From contig NC_134017.1 of assembly GCF_040712315.1 (NCBI RefSeq), forward strand, positions 12,678,001-12,742,000: 64,000 bases of DNA, written 5' to 3'. Origin of the DNA: Castanea sativa. Lineage: Eukaryota; Streptophyta; Magnoliopsida; Fagales; Fagaceae. Under the pieces are notes generated by a model. That model made no database searches, had not been told where the DNA came from, and was given only the letters and a program-made list of their open reading frames with translations. Both the position numbers and the translations under genes were made by a program. This document shows positions 47,306 to 58,700 of the stretch, piece by piece; positions within the stretch are counted from its first letter, which is position 1; the number at the start of each line of letters is the position of its first letter.

Positions 47306-48268
47306 AAGAAAGTAGATTTCATGCCGTACCAGCCAGAATGATCGATATTTACCGTACCAGCACAGATACCGGTACAAGCACACTGGTGTTTCATGCTGGT
47401 TCAAATACTGGTCGTACCAGACTCGTTTCAGCCATACCAGGTTATATACCAGATTTCGGCCAAAAAATGAAAATCGGCCAGTAACGAAAATTTAAACAAA
47501 TAAAAAAAATATATATATATATATATAAACAGAAATGAAAATAAAAATAACCCACACATCGTCATCGCCACTGATTTTCTAGCACTAGTCCCATTTTGCC
47601 ATCGTCCTTGTCTACTCTTCTTCTTCTTCTCTTTTTATTCTTCTTCTTCTTCTTCATCTTCTTGTGCTTCTCTTCGACTCTTGTGCTTCTTTTAAATGTA
47701 TTCTGAGACTTTCTTTTGTTTTTATAAAAAGCGAAGTACCTTTTTTTCGAGTGGTGGTGTGCCCTGACATGCACTCACATGAACCAAGTACTAACATTTT
47801 AAAGTTACAACTTCCAAAAAGCTAATTTTTTATTTATTTTTTCTTTTAGAACTCGGGTTTCAAAAAAATATAGTGGGAAACTTATTAATAATTTTATATA
47901 CATGTGATCTGCCAGTGACTATCAATCTACATCATCATCATATTTTTTTCTTTTTTTTTTTTTTTCCTTTTTTTTATGAATTACATCATCATCATCTAAG
48001 TAGATTGCATATTAATTTAATTAACTAACATTTCAATTAGGGATTAACATATAAAATAAGACATAGATTTATAATTTTAAATATTTTTAAGAAAGTATAT
48101 ATATTTTTTACTATTAAACATATAAATATTTATATTTATTAATTTTTATATATAAATATATCAAATTAGCAGTAATCCCGAAACGGTACACCGGTATCAA
48201 TCAGTTCCGAAATATTTCATTTCCCTGACCAAACCGAAACAGCTTCTGGTACGATATTGACTCCCTTG
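47306..48268. mobile_element. Candidate MULE-like non-autonomous element, ~0.96 kb
   Basis: Left end AAGAAAGTAGATTTCATGCC and right end, reverse complemented, CAAGGGAGTCAATATCGTACC are similar. Flanks ctttgctcc (47,297-47,305) and ctttgcttcc (48,269-48,278) look like a 9-bp duplication with one inserted base. The ends are full of GTACC/GGTAC motifs (taccgtaccagc, ggtacaccggtatc). The interior is non-coding, with a TTC-rich tract near 47,618-47,660. Confidence 0.5.
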
Positions 48269-48305
48269 CTTTGCTTCCTTTAATAATATGTTTAATTTTT
48301 TTTAA

Positions 48306-48460
48306 AGTAATGCTATTTGGCACAAACTTTTTTAAAATATTTTTACAAGCTGTTGATATAGCAAATTCATATTGGTTTGCACTTAGCCCACCACTTTTTT
48401 ACTTACTAATAACCACTCACTGCATCAACAATTTGTAAAAATGTTTGTAACTCTAACATT
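48306..48460. repeat. MITE-like repeat
   Basis: Starts aatgctatttggcacaaac and ends tgtttgtaactctaacattt, with internal caagctgttgatat / catcaacaatttg facing each other. Non-coding. Confidence 0.4.
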
Positions 48461-48479
48461 TAAAACAATAATTATCAAT

Positions 48480-49330
48480 GAAGACAAATGTCCTATCTGT
48501 ACAAGGGAGGCGGAGACAGCTATTCACGTGTTATGGGGCTGTGCTGCTGTAACAGATGTGTGGGCTGGGAGTATAATCAAATTGTAGAAGGTAGGTTCAG
48601 GTTTCCGAGATGTCTTGCAGCTGGTGGAGTATCTTGTGGACCGGCTCTCAACTGAAGAAATGGAGCTGTTTTGGGTGCAAAGTTGGCTCATATGGAACCA
48701 ATGGAACTGTGTTCGATATAGAGGACAGCTGAAGAATCCGACCAATCTGAATAGGAAAGCAGAGGAGTTGTTGCAGGATTTTAAGCAAGCCCAAGTGCAT
48801 TTGAGTGTGAGTCCAATGGAGCAATCAAGCAATGAAGTCTGGCAGCCACCTCCATCAATGGTGTACAAGCTAAACTTTGATGCAGCAATATTTTCAGGAA
48901 TGGAGAAATTTGGTATAGGAGCAATAATTCGAAATGAGAGGGGCGAAGTTATGGCTGGTATGTCTGCTATTGGGCCGATGGTTGAAACAAGTGAGGAAGC
49001 TGAACTTTTGGCATGTCGAAGATCTCTTGAATTTGCTGTGGATGCTGGGTTCACTAGAGTGTGATTGAGGGAGATAATACCAATGTTATGCAAGCTATTT
49101 CTTCAATAGCGGCTAACTATTCATTCCTAGGCAATGTGGTTGATGATATTTGCCATTTAATGTCTTGTTTACAAGTGGGTTAAAACTAGTAAGGTTAGGA
49201 GAGGAGGGAATAAAGTAGCGCATATTCTTGCACAGCATGCTAGAAATTTAGAGTATGATTTGTACTGGTTGGAGGATTCTCCCCCACCTGCTGTGGAAGC
49301 CTTGTATCAGGATTCGTTATTATTATAATT
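48480..49330 (+). pseudogene. LINE 3' fragment: zf-RVT and RNase H-like region
   Basis: The plus strand reads CPICTREAETAIHVLWGCAA (zf-RVT zinc ligands), VQSWLIWNQWNCVRYRG, then an RNase H-like domain KLNFDAAIFSGMEKFGIGAI, with stops and a frameshift at about 49,055, after which VIEGDNTNVMQAISS and GNKVAHILAQHARN (the family's C-terminal His motif) follow in other frames. Ends near a TTATTATTATAA segment. No RT domain remains. Confidence 0.75.
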
Positions 49331-49965
49331 ATATGAATGCAGGTTTGTTCTCAAAAAACAATAATTCTAAAATTTAGTTCAATATAAAGACCATTAAAAA
49401 AATCAATAATTCTAAAATTTAAAACAAAATATACAAGCCCAAAAAATTAGCACAATAACAAAAAATACCAATAATTAATCTAAAACAAATTAAGTCCAAT
49501 CAACCAATTTTATCCAAAGAAAAACAACTTGGCCTCTTAAAAAAATTTAAATAAAATTATTTTGTCCTTACCCAGTAGTAGCATCAAAGTCACACACACA
49601 CACCAAAAAAAAAAAATCTCTCAAGCGGCTAAGTAGCAGTAGAGCCAGAGGTTCAAGCTATTACACATAACCAACAACAAAGTCACTCCTTAACTTTAAG
49701 TCCTAGCTCCATTGAGAGTGTTACAGCAGTTTGGGATTGATCAACTGTATTTGATTCGCCAACCTCAATCTTTCCATTCGCAGATGAGTGGAGCTGCTAG
49801 ATGTAGTTCACTTTAAAAAATGTATTTTGCAAAATAAAGTGACACCGTTCATTAAGTTCAATTCACCTTAAAATTTATTTTGCTTCGGTTAGGTCCACAA
49901 AGAGAGATTATTTGGCTGTCCAGATTATTATGCCCTTATAATTCTAATAAATTTCACCTGATCCC
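49331..49965. other. Spacer, no gene
   Basis: AT-rich with a short CA run near 49,594. Nothing recognised. Confidence 0.35.
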
Positions 49966-50187
49966 TTCAATGTGTTTTTTCTAGGTTATAGGCTAAAACA
50001 TAGAAGTAACAAATGTTTCCACATTAAAAAATGATCAAGTTTATATCTCATGTTTTATCATATTTCAAGTTTTTTTTTTTTTTTTTTTGCCCTTTTCAAC
50101 AAAAATCTCCATCATCCATGTTAAACCTTCAGACAAACTCCAACAATTATGTCATTTTTGTGCATCTCATTTTGGGTTCTAACATAA

Positions 50188-51249
50188 GAGCACTCACAGC
50201 AGTGGTGGTATATTGCTATATTGCTATATTTTAGCTTCTCAACCACCAAAAAGTGTGCTCCAGCAGTGGAGCTATAGCAAAAAAAATTTTGCTTCCAGGT
50301 ACAGTACACATCTAAAGATAGATGTGTACTGTAGCTCAAAGGTAAAAAAATATATATTATTTTATTAAATTTCTCTCTCTTCTATCCTTTAAAAAATATT
50401 TTTTCTTCTTTCTTTTTCGTTCTCTCTGGCTTCTCTTCTTTCATCGTTTCTCCTTCTCTTTTTTTTTTTTTTTCTCTCCCTCATCTACTCTCTGCTTCGC
50501 CGCCGATTCTTGTTGAATCGTCGAGCTTCGCGGCCGATTCTTGCTGAATCGTTGAGCTTCGCCGCCGATAAGGTCTAGATCGTCGAGCCTCGCCGCCGAT
50601 AAGGTCTAGATCGTCGAGCTTCACCGCCGATAAGGTCTGGATCGTCGAGCCTCGCCGCCGATAAGGTCTGGATTGTCGAGCCTTGCCGCCGATAAGTTCT
50701 GGATCGTCAACCTTCATCGCCAACCCATCTCGCCCAGTCCTCCATTTCGCCGCCGATCCTCATTCTCATCGCCCACGTCACTGTCCCACGCCGCCGACCC
50801 ATCTCGCCTAGTCCGTCTCACCGCCGACCTGTTCGTGGGTTTCTCTGTGGCTGTGTTGGTGTGGTGATTTTTCTCTGTGATTTGTGTGGGTTTGTTGGTG
50901 TGGGTTTCTTTGTAATTTGTGTAGTGGTTTTTGGCTAATTTGGATTTTTGGCAGTGGTTATGGGTGGTTGTTGGCTTGTTAGTTTTTGTTGGAAGGTTGT
51001 GGGCGGTTGATCTTGGTTGGTTGGCAGTGGTGGTGGATCGGTTGTGGTGTTTTTTTGTTTTGTGAGATGTATTATTTTATTGTAGTAGAAATATTATTTT
51101 ATTGTGATGTTTATGTTATTTTATTGTGTTGAAAGCTAAAATAGATCCACTGCTGTAGCATGTTTTGTAAAGTGAATAGGTAAAATAAATAAAGTAACAT
51201 TTTGTGGAGCTAAATTGCTAAAATTTTAGCTCCACTCCTGTGGATGCTC
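50188..51249. mobile_element. PIF/Harbinger-like non-autonomous element, 1.06 kb
   Basis: Left end GAGCACTCACAGCAGTGG; right end, reverse complemented, GAGCATCCACAGGAGTGGAG. The preceding TAA (50,185-50,187) and following TTA (51,250-51,252) are a TWA duplication, one copy changed. The diverged repeat at 40.4 kb shows the empty site (aacaTAAca). The interior has five or so GCCGCCGATAAGGTCT-type repeats (50,500-50,700) and a TGG-rich tract (50,870-51,060), as in the related 14.8-kb element. No transposase. Confidence 0.8.
50496..50710 (+). repeat. Tandem ~31-39 bp repeat inside the PIF-like element
   Basis: Repeated unit of the form tcgtcgagc(c/t)tcgccgccgataaggtct. The minus-strand ORF of repeated DLIGGEARRSRPYRRR text is a by-product of it. 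GC-rich compared with its surroundings. Confidence 0.8.
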
Positions 51250-51410
51250 TTACACAGTTCAAAATTTCTATTTTATGTGTGTAGAGTACAACAAAAAGGT
51301 GCACATCTAGAATGTACGTATTTTTTAGACAGGTTTTGCGATGATACATGACCAGATGTGCCACTTTGACTTAGGTCTACAGGAAATGTTCTTAATAGAG
51401 ATGTCATATA

Positions 51411-51617
51411 ACAATTGGTGAGGCACTAGAGGCAACTGCTCTTTCATTCGGTGACAAACCTATTGATGACCAAGGTGACGCTACTGCAATACAAGCTGCT
51501 GAGATGAGAGCCACTAGGACTAACGAAATAACACCTAGTGGAGTGACTTCCAGGGCACAATCTGCTGCTAATGAGAATAAGACTACTCTCTGTGATATAT
51601 ATCCTAGCGGTAATTAA
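51411..51617 (+). pseudogene. SMP-type LEA protein fragment, 5' piece
   Basis: Frame from 51,411 reads TIGEALEATALSFGDKPID, AIQAAEMRATRTNEITP, GVTSRAQSAANENKTTLCDI and ends at TAA. This matches the SMP (seed maturation protein) repeat of late embryogenesis abundant proteins, which are desiccation-associated. No start codon or N-terminal part was found upstream. The next SMP text is at 53,863, beyond an inserted LTR, so this is a broken gene. Confidence 0.7.
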
Positions 51618-51836
51618 TTTTTGTTCACTATTGATTTGTCTCATCATGATGACCAGTTACATGGGTGATGCTAGTTATAAGTGTATTTTGACTAGGAAAA
51701 TGTTAAAAGTACTATAATAATTTCTATTTCAAAATGTTTAGGGGTTGTAATGGGTGCAACTGCAACATTAACTAAATAAATAAAATTTTAACTACTTTTT
51801 CTTTTTCTTTGTTTTAAAATTAAAACTAAAGGTAAT

Positions 51837-53326
51837 TGTGGGAGGCCCAAGACATTAGACCCCCTGGGCCTTGTTTGAAGAGTCTAAAAGCCCAACGTGT
51901 CTACCCATTAGGTTTTAGATGGGCCCTAGAACTACCAAAAAGAAGAAAGAGGCCGAAGAGTCATTCTGTCCAAAGAAGGCGACTGGACGAGGACAATTCG
52001 TGGGAAGGAAGAAATTTTTACGAGGCCGAGGGTAATCATCTGAGGAAGGTAGCAGTACACAGACCAGACCAGGAATAAGGGAAAAGTTTCCAGAAAAGTG
52101 TCAATCACCTCCCAACAACCATGCTAGCCATATTAATAGCCAAATGATATAGTTGCAAGACAGCTTGTAACATTCTCAGCATGACTTAAAAGGGAAGAAT
52201 GTGACAAGTATCTTAAAGGAAAATCAACAGGCCCTCCCTGTGTACAGGGCTGGCCCTAGGCCTAGGCCATGACCCAAGGCCCCCTAACATGGAAAGGCCC
52301 CCAAATATGGGGCAGTAAGTCTTTTTTATTTTCAATTAAAAAAATATCTATGAGATAAGTGCATTTTTTTTCCAAAGGCCTAAAATATTAGAGTAATGCT
52401 AGTATATTACAAGCTTTATTATAAAGTCCTATAAATAAACATGTGACCAATCATATGAAATAATTCAATACTCATTTATTCTTTGATTGAAGTGTCACCT
52501 CATTGTCACATCAGTTTGTAAGCTTTTTACAATAAAATTTATAGTAAATTTAGCATTCTCTCCACAAAAAATAAAATAAAATAAAATATGAATTAATAGA
52601 AATGCAACCTAATCTCCATTAAGTGAATAAAAAATGCTAAAATTAATACAAATTTTACGACAAAAATCTTACAAACTGATGTGACACTAATATGATTGGT
52701 GTCACTTAAACAATATAATAAATGAATGTTTGAATTTTTTTTTTTTTAAATGGGTGATATTCTAGTTTGTAAAACCTATATAGTAAGTATCATTAGCTCA
52801 CTTTGGATGAATTATCCATATTAATAAGTATGAATTCGTAATAAATTTGAAATAAAAAAAAATATAATAAAAAATAAACTAAAAACTGTAATATTTAAGT
52901 GATATTTAGATGTAAAAAGCCCCTTTATAATTTTCACCTTAAACCTCAAATTATCTTGGGCCGGCCCTGCCTGTTGAGGAACAGGATTAGATCTGAAGCA
53001 CTATAAAAGAGAGGAAAACTCCTATGAACAGGGATCAGATCCTTAAAGAATCAAAGAGAATACTTATCCCTACATCCTACCAAGTGTAAAAGGTTCATCG
53101 GCCATTCCGAGGAACATAAATCAAATTATCAAATACATATATTATTTAGACCTTACTTTTTATCCCAATATCTTTTTTTCTTTTTTTCTTTTATTTTTTC
53201 TTTGTTCAAGATCTGTCATTTAAGATTCATCATGTTGGCCCGAAGACTCATCTCTATAAATTAGTTGTAATGAGCCTTGAACCAAGCCCAATCACCTTTT
53301 TGGGCCTTGGATTTTTGCCCCATACA
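51837..53326 (+). mobile_element. Solo LTR interrupted by a hAT element
   Basis: Starts TGTGGGAGGCCCAAG and ends TTGCCCCATACA; flanks GTAAT (51,832-51,836) and ATAAT (53,327-53,331) differ by one base. A TATA-like ctataaaagagagg at about 53,001 suits an LTR promoter. Without the inserted hAT (52,245-52,969) it is about 0.76 kb. No internal retrotransposon genes. Confidence 0.7.
52245..52969. mobile_element. Non-autonomous hAT element, 725 bp
   Basis: Ends CAGGGCTGGCCC and GGGCCGGCCCTG are near-perfect inverted repeats of the hAT type. Flanks cctgtgta (52,237-52,244) and cctgttga (52,970-52,977) are an 8-bp duplication with two changes. The interior is AT-rich, holds MITE-like segments (52,392-52,556 and 52,634-52,795) and no transposase. 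Confidence 0.75.
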
Positions 53327-53624
53327 ATAATGTATAATTTATAGTATGTTAATATCATTATTTTGTACAAAATCACATGGTAATAATTAGTATTACTTTA
53401 ATAATATAATAATTAAATTTTTTATATTTTTCAAAAATAGACTTTATTACTATAGTAAATCTGTAGTAAATTTACTTTACTAAATTTTAAAATGGTAGAT
53501 GAATATTACAAATTTTATAAATATATGTAATTAATAAAAGAAATTAGTTAAGATATTTATTCATGATTTTATTTAAGTATTATAATCATAATTATACATA
53601 CTTTCTTTGTATGTGTTTTTTTTA

Positions 53625-53651
53625 TTAAAATTGGTAGTAGATTATATATTC

Positions 53652-53697
<46 letters not shown>

Positions 53698-54165
53698 TAT
53701 TAAATTCTTAGTTACTATTTCAAGCCCTATATTCTTTTTATCTCTCATTTCATATTAAAAGGTTAGAAAATCCACATTTAAGTTAATTACATTCCAACGT
53801 TTTATCTTAAAGTTTACAGTGTGATTGGAAAATTGTAACTCAAAAAAATATTGTTTGAGCAGGATGTCACTGCATGGCTGCTAATTGATAAAGCAGTGAC
53901 GAGAAGATGCTGAAAGGGTGATATTAATTGGTGCAAAAATAAGAAAGAAGCTTGAAATGAGCACTACTCTTGGTGGAATTGCCGCCTCTATTGCGGCAGT
54001 GGCTAGGGATAACCAAGCAAGTAATATCATATGGGATTATGGGAAAGAAGTAGTTTCATGAGGTTTTGTGTTCTGGGGCAATGACTCTTTTAGTATAAAA
54101 GTTATAAAGAGATGAGCATAGAGTCTAGGGCTATCACTAGATCCACTACTCTTTTCCGTTTTTTA
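53625..54165 (+). repeat. Diverged duplicate of 38,320-38,775
   Basis: See the partner entry. The copies share intron, exon relic and 3' flank in the same order. This copy additionally has a (TA)n tract at 53,659-53,691. Confidence 0.6.
53863..54022 (+). pseudogene. SMP-type LEA protein fragment, 3' piece
   Basis: After a likely acceptor (gagcag|GATGTC) the text reads DVTAWLLIDKAVTR, then with small frame shifts VILIGAKIRKKLE and MSTTLGGIAASIAAVARDNQ, matching the end of SMP-type LEA proteins. Together with 51,411-51,617 it forms one broken gene; the gap is filled by the solo LTR and intron-like AT-rich sequence. Confidence 0.65.
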
Positions 54166-54362
54166 ATCATGCTTTTAATTCTAATAGTGGAGCTATAATA
54201 CTTTTATCTTCTACTCCATATTGGATCTGTTTCTATAAAAACATAGAATTTTTTTTTTTATTAATCCAAAATTTTAATGTTTTCAATATATCAAATGATC
54301 TTTTAAATATAAAAAATACAATGATAACAATAAAACTAACCGAAACAGCGAAGATTAAAGAT

Positions 54363-54394
54363 AAGGTTTTCCAATTCTAGAATTGGAAAACCTT
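54363..54394. repeat. Perfect 32-bp palindrome
   Basis: aaggttttccaattct followed immediately by its exact reverse complement. No spacer. Confidence 0.9.
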
Positions 54395-54654
54395 GTTTAA
54401 TGAAGAGCATCATAAGCATTCCTTCCTATTGGCTGGCCTTGGTACAAATATGACTCCTTCGTCACTTCTATTACAACACGTACAGGTGGGTCATCTCTCA
54501 TTTGAAGACTTAAAAAATGGCTACCGCATTTTTTTATAATTCCTATCAAATAAAGAGAATATGCTCCCTCATATATAAATTGGTATCCAGACTCTATTGC
54601 TACTCTTCACCTCAGTGCTGATATAGCAAACCTAGTGCTACTCTTCACCTCACT

Positions 54655-55792
54655 GCTTATAAGCATGTGTAAGTTGCTTAATTTTCTAAGCAACTTCCAC
54701 CTTGGTCCATAATGTGCAAAAATCATGTCTTGGGCAATATAGGCTAAATGGGTTGCACCAGCATTTGGGGGTCTGTTAGAGAAATTCATGTGTAGGGCTT
54801 GAGAAATGCTCAAGCTAGCTGCATCTGGTGTAGATGCCACGTACGGGCATGTCACAAGTGCCCATTTTTATATAGGTACATGACAGGTCCATATTCTATG
54901 ATGCACGGACACGGACACGACACAGACATAGATACAACGATACGGCAATTTTTGAAAAATAAGGACACGACACGGCGTGGACATAGCAATTAAATAATTA
55001 ATTAAATTTACATTTAGGCCTATTTTTTAATATTTTGGCATAAAATATGTTTATATTTAGAATTTAAATTATATAAGAACTACAAATAAGTAAACTAACC
55101 GCAAAGTAGTGCAATAATACACAAAAAATGTTTAGAGTACAAACCAAGAATTTAAATGTTCTACATTCAATGTCAAACTAAAAATATAAAAGGAAACCAA
55201 ACTTAAAAAAGTATAACTCAATGTCAGTGACACTGTGACAATGTGAGTGGGGTTTAAAAAAAAAACAAAACAACACGTTATAACTTATATTAAAGTAACA
55301 CAGTACACCCATTCACCAAAATATCTGAAAAAAAAAAAAACAAACAAACAAACAAAGAGAGAGAGGAGAAGAGGTCGGACAATCCACACTGAGAGAGACA
55401 GAGAGATCGGAAGGGACAGGTTAAGGTGTCGACGTCTATGGAGCTCGTCGATCGGCCCAATCTAGCTCCAACGAGGGACAGAAGGCAGCGGCAGCGGCAG
55501 CGGCAGCGGGCAGAGGTCAGAGGGAGGATGGGTTGAGAGCTTAAGATGCCAACAGAGGTTTGTGATTTTTATTTCTTTTTGGTTCTGCTGGCGTGTCAGT
55601 GCCGTGTCGGAGAAGCCAAAAAAAAAAGACACTGCTCGGACACCAGAGTCCGAGGAGTTGTACTAGTTTCAATGTCCAACACCGACACGTCGCCAAAAAT
55701 GGCGTGTCAGTGCAACCTAGTCCATATTGCTTTGCCATTTTAGTGAAGGCTATAAGAGGCATTGTCCCTAGAAGTGGAAGTTCACCTATAAT
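54655..55792 (-). pseudogene. CYP75A: Flavonoid 3',5'-hydroxylase-like P450 (CYP75) fragment, interrupted
   Basis: Upper piece 55,792-55,720: IIGELPLLGTMPLIAFTKMA then KQYG. Lower piece 54,895-54,655: YGPVMYL, a few extra bases, MGTCDMP, a frameshift, then [23 protein letters not shown] and [17 protein letters not shown]. These are consecutive N-terminal segments of the CYP75 family, flavonoid B-ring hydroxylases of anthocyanin synthesis. A MULE-like element (54,896-55,719) splits the fragment and a LINE tail abuts it at 55,792. Membrane anchor, I-helix, ExxR and haem-binding Cys are all absent. Dead fragment. Confidence 0.8.
54896..55719. mobile_element. MULE-like non-autonomous element, 824 bp, inside the P450 fragment
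   Basis: A perfect 9-bp duplication GTCCATATT lies at 54,887-54,895 and 55,720-55,728, diagnostic of Mutator-like insertion. Ends CTATGATGCACGGACACG and, reverse complemented, TAGGTTGCACTGACACG are similar inverted repeats. Both ends are dense in GACACG motifs. Interior has (GA)n and a (GGCAGC)n-like tract at 55,487-55,511. No transposase. Confidence 0.85.
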
Positions 55793-58700
55793 TTTTTTTT
55801 TTTTTTTTTTTTGAGAAAGAAAGAGACCGGCAACTTTATAAATCAAGGCCAAAAGTCAGCCAAAACAAAGGATACAATATCCGATGGATAGGAATCCAAC
55901 TAAACTGAGATAGGGGAACAATATCTAGCTCTCTAGGCCAGAGCATGAGCAACAGTATTGCCCTGCCTACAGACATGAGAGAAAGAAGTACTCACAAAGG
56001 AGTTTACAATACAAAGGATATCGCGGATAAGATGACCACTCGGAGCGAAGTCCCAACCACCCCATTGAAGGGCCTTCATAACCTGTTCTAAATCTCCTTC
56101 AAAATTCACCCTGTCAAGACCAAGTTCTTCAGAGAAAAGAGCAGCGCGTCTAGCTGCCAACAATTCCAGAACATCCACTGATGGTGGCTTTCTGATTTTC
56201 TTTGCCAAAGCTGCCTTTACCTCGCCAAAGGAGTTTCGAACTACCACCCCGACCCCAGCATCTTCAGATTCACTATACATAGCCTCGTCGAAGTTTATCT
56301 TCCATACATTACAGGTAGGTGGACTCTAGACCTTAGGGCTGGAGTACAGACCGTGGGAGTGCATCTCTTCAGGGATTTGAAATCATGCAAGTAATCCTGC
56401 GCATAACCCACAATTTGACCCAACGACCTAGCAATTTCACCAAGTCTGATCTTGTTTCTGTGAAACCAAACAGACCAAGCAATCGTAGCAAACAGGGGAA
56501 CCTGCTCAAACCTGGTGAAAACCAGATTTACCAACTCCTTAAAGGAGGTAAAGGCCACACCAAACTTAAAAATCCAGCCAAAATCTTTCACCCAAACCTC
56601 CTTGAGACCACTGCAACTCCACAGGAAGTGAAGAGTATTTTCATGAACACTTAGGCAGCGCGAACAGGCCGCATCTAACAAAATTTTTCTTTTCACCAAA
56701 TTTTCTTTAGTAGCTAGAGAGTTCGTGCAAGCCCGTCAAAGAAAATGTTTAATTTTTCTTGGGACCTGAATTCTCCAAAGCTTTTTCCAAAAAACTCTAT
56801 CATCAGTGCTGGCTTGAGGCAAATTCTCAACGGAATCCCAGCTCTCACATAACAGGCAGAAACCCGATTTAACAGAGTACTTGCCGGATTTCTCAAGAGA
56901 CCAAATCACCACATCGGACTGAGAAAATGAGCAGAGAGGAAGGGCTTTTATCCGCGCAGCATCCGGGGGATGGAAACAACGATCAATCAACTGCACATTC
57001 CACCACCCCGAGGTCCGATTAATAAGCTTAGAAACAGTAGCCTCCGGATGAAGCTCACCCGAGGAAGAAGATAAAACTCCCTCCCCGTTTAGGAGCCATT
57101 TATCAGTAAAAATTCTGACATGCTGCCCATCACCAACTCTCCAACGAGCACCCATTTCAATTAAATGCCGAGATTTCAAGATGCTTTGCCAGGCAAAAGA
57201 ACCAAAAGATACCTTGGCTTCAAAAATGGAACCATGAGGGAAATACTTAGCTTTAAACACCTTATAGAACAGGGAGTGTTCCTCATGAACCAGCCTCCAC
57301 ACCTGTTTAGAAAGTAAGGCCTCATTAAACTTACACAGGTCTTTAAAACCCATGCCACCATCCTCCTTAGGTTTGCAAAGTACCTCCCACTTATTCCAAT
57401 GGATTTTCCGGCGGTCCCCCCATTGACCCCACCAAAACCTACGAACAATCATCTCAATGTCTTAACAGAGACCAACCGGGAGACGAAAACAACTCATGGC
57501 GAAGGTCGAGATGGCTTGAACAACGGCTTTTAATAAAACTTCCTTCCTGGCTTGGGAAATGAGTTTTTCCTTCCACCCTTGAAGTTTGCCCCAAACTCGA
57601 TCTTTAATATAGTTAAAACTTGTTTTTTTATGTCTCCCCACAACTACCGACAACCCCAAATACTTCTCGTACTCCCTAATTTCAGGAACCCCCAACAGAC
57701 TTTGCCCTTGTAGCCTCGCTAAATCAGTCACATCACCACCAAAGAAGATAGTGGTTTTCTCTGAATTTAATTTCTGCCCCGAAGCTTCCTTATATTTCCC
57801 AAGAATCTCAAGAATTGTTGACACATCTTCCACCCTAGCTCGGCAAAAAAGAAAGCTATCATCGGCAAATAAAAGATGGGAAATTTTTGGCCCATATTTG
57901 CAGAGAGAGAAGCCCTCAAGAGACTTGGCTGCCACAGCCTGCTCGATGAGACCATTTAAACATTCCGAGCAGAGGAGGAAGAGATAGGGGGAGAGGGGAT
58001 CCCCTTGACGAATACCCCTAGTTGGGATAATGGTTTCCGAGGGCTCACCATTTACCAATACCGAGTAAGTCACTAACTGAATACACTCCATTATCCAACC
58101 AATCCACCTACTATGAAACCCCATCCTCTCCATTACCTTTTTAAGAAACACCCATTCCAGCCTGTCGTAAGCTTTACTAATATCCAGTTTTAGAGCTAGA
58201 TGCCCCACTTTACCCCCTTTCTTTCGCTTCATATGGTGGAGAGTTTCAAAGGCCACCAAAATATTGTTTGAAATTACCTTATTTGATTGAAAGGCACTCT
58301 GAGAATTTGAGATGATATGAGGAAGTACTTTTTTCGGCTTGTTTGCTAACACTTTAGATATCAATTTATATAAAATGTTACATAGCGCAATGGGGCGGAA
58401 TTCAGTAATGTACTCTGGGTTTTTAACTTTAGGAATAAGAGAGATGAAGGTGTGGTTCAAACCTGGAAACAAGCTGCCAGAATTAAGGCAAGATAGCACT
58501 GCACGGACCACATCGTCGCCAATATTGCTCCAAAACTTCTGGAAAAAAATGGGGGCATACCATCAGGGCTAGGAGCTTTAAGGGGGGCCATTTGGTTTAG
58601 AGCACATTCAATTTCCGCACGAGAAAAGGAACTGATCAGAGACTTATTTATATCGTCGGTAACGACTGATTTTATAAACGAAGACACTTCATCCACTTCT

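Noticed and set aside
50481..50723. 80-codon minus-strand frame of repeated DLIGGEARRSRPYRRR text
   Set aside because: By-product of a GC-rich tandem repeat inside the PIF/Harbinger-like element; no start context or homolog recognised.
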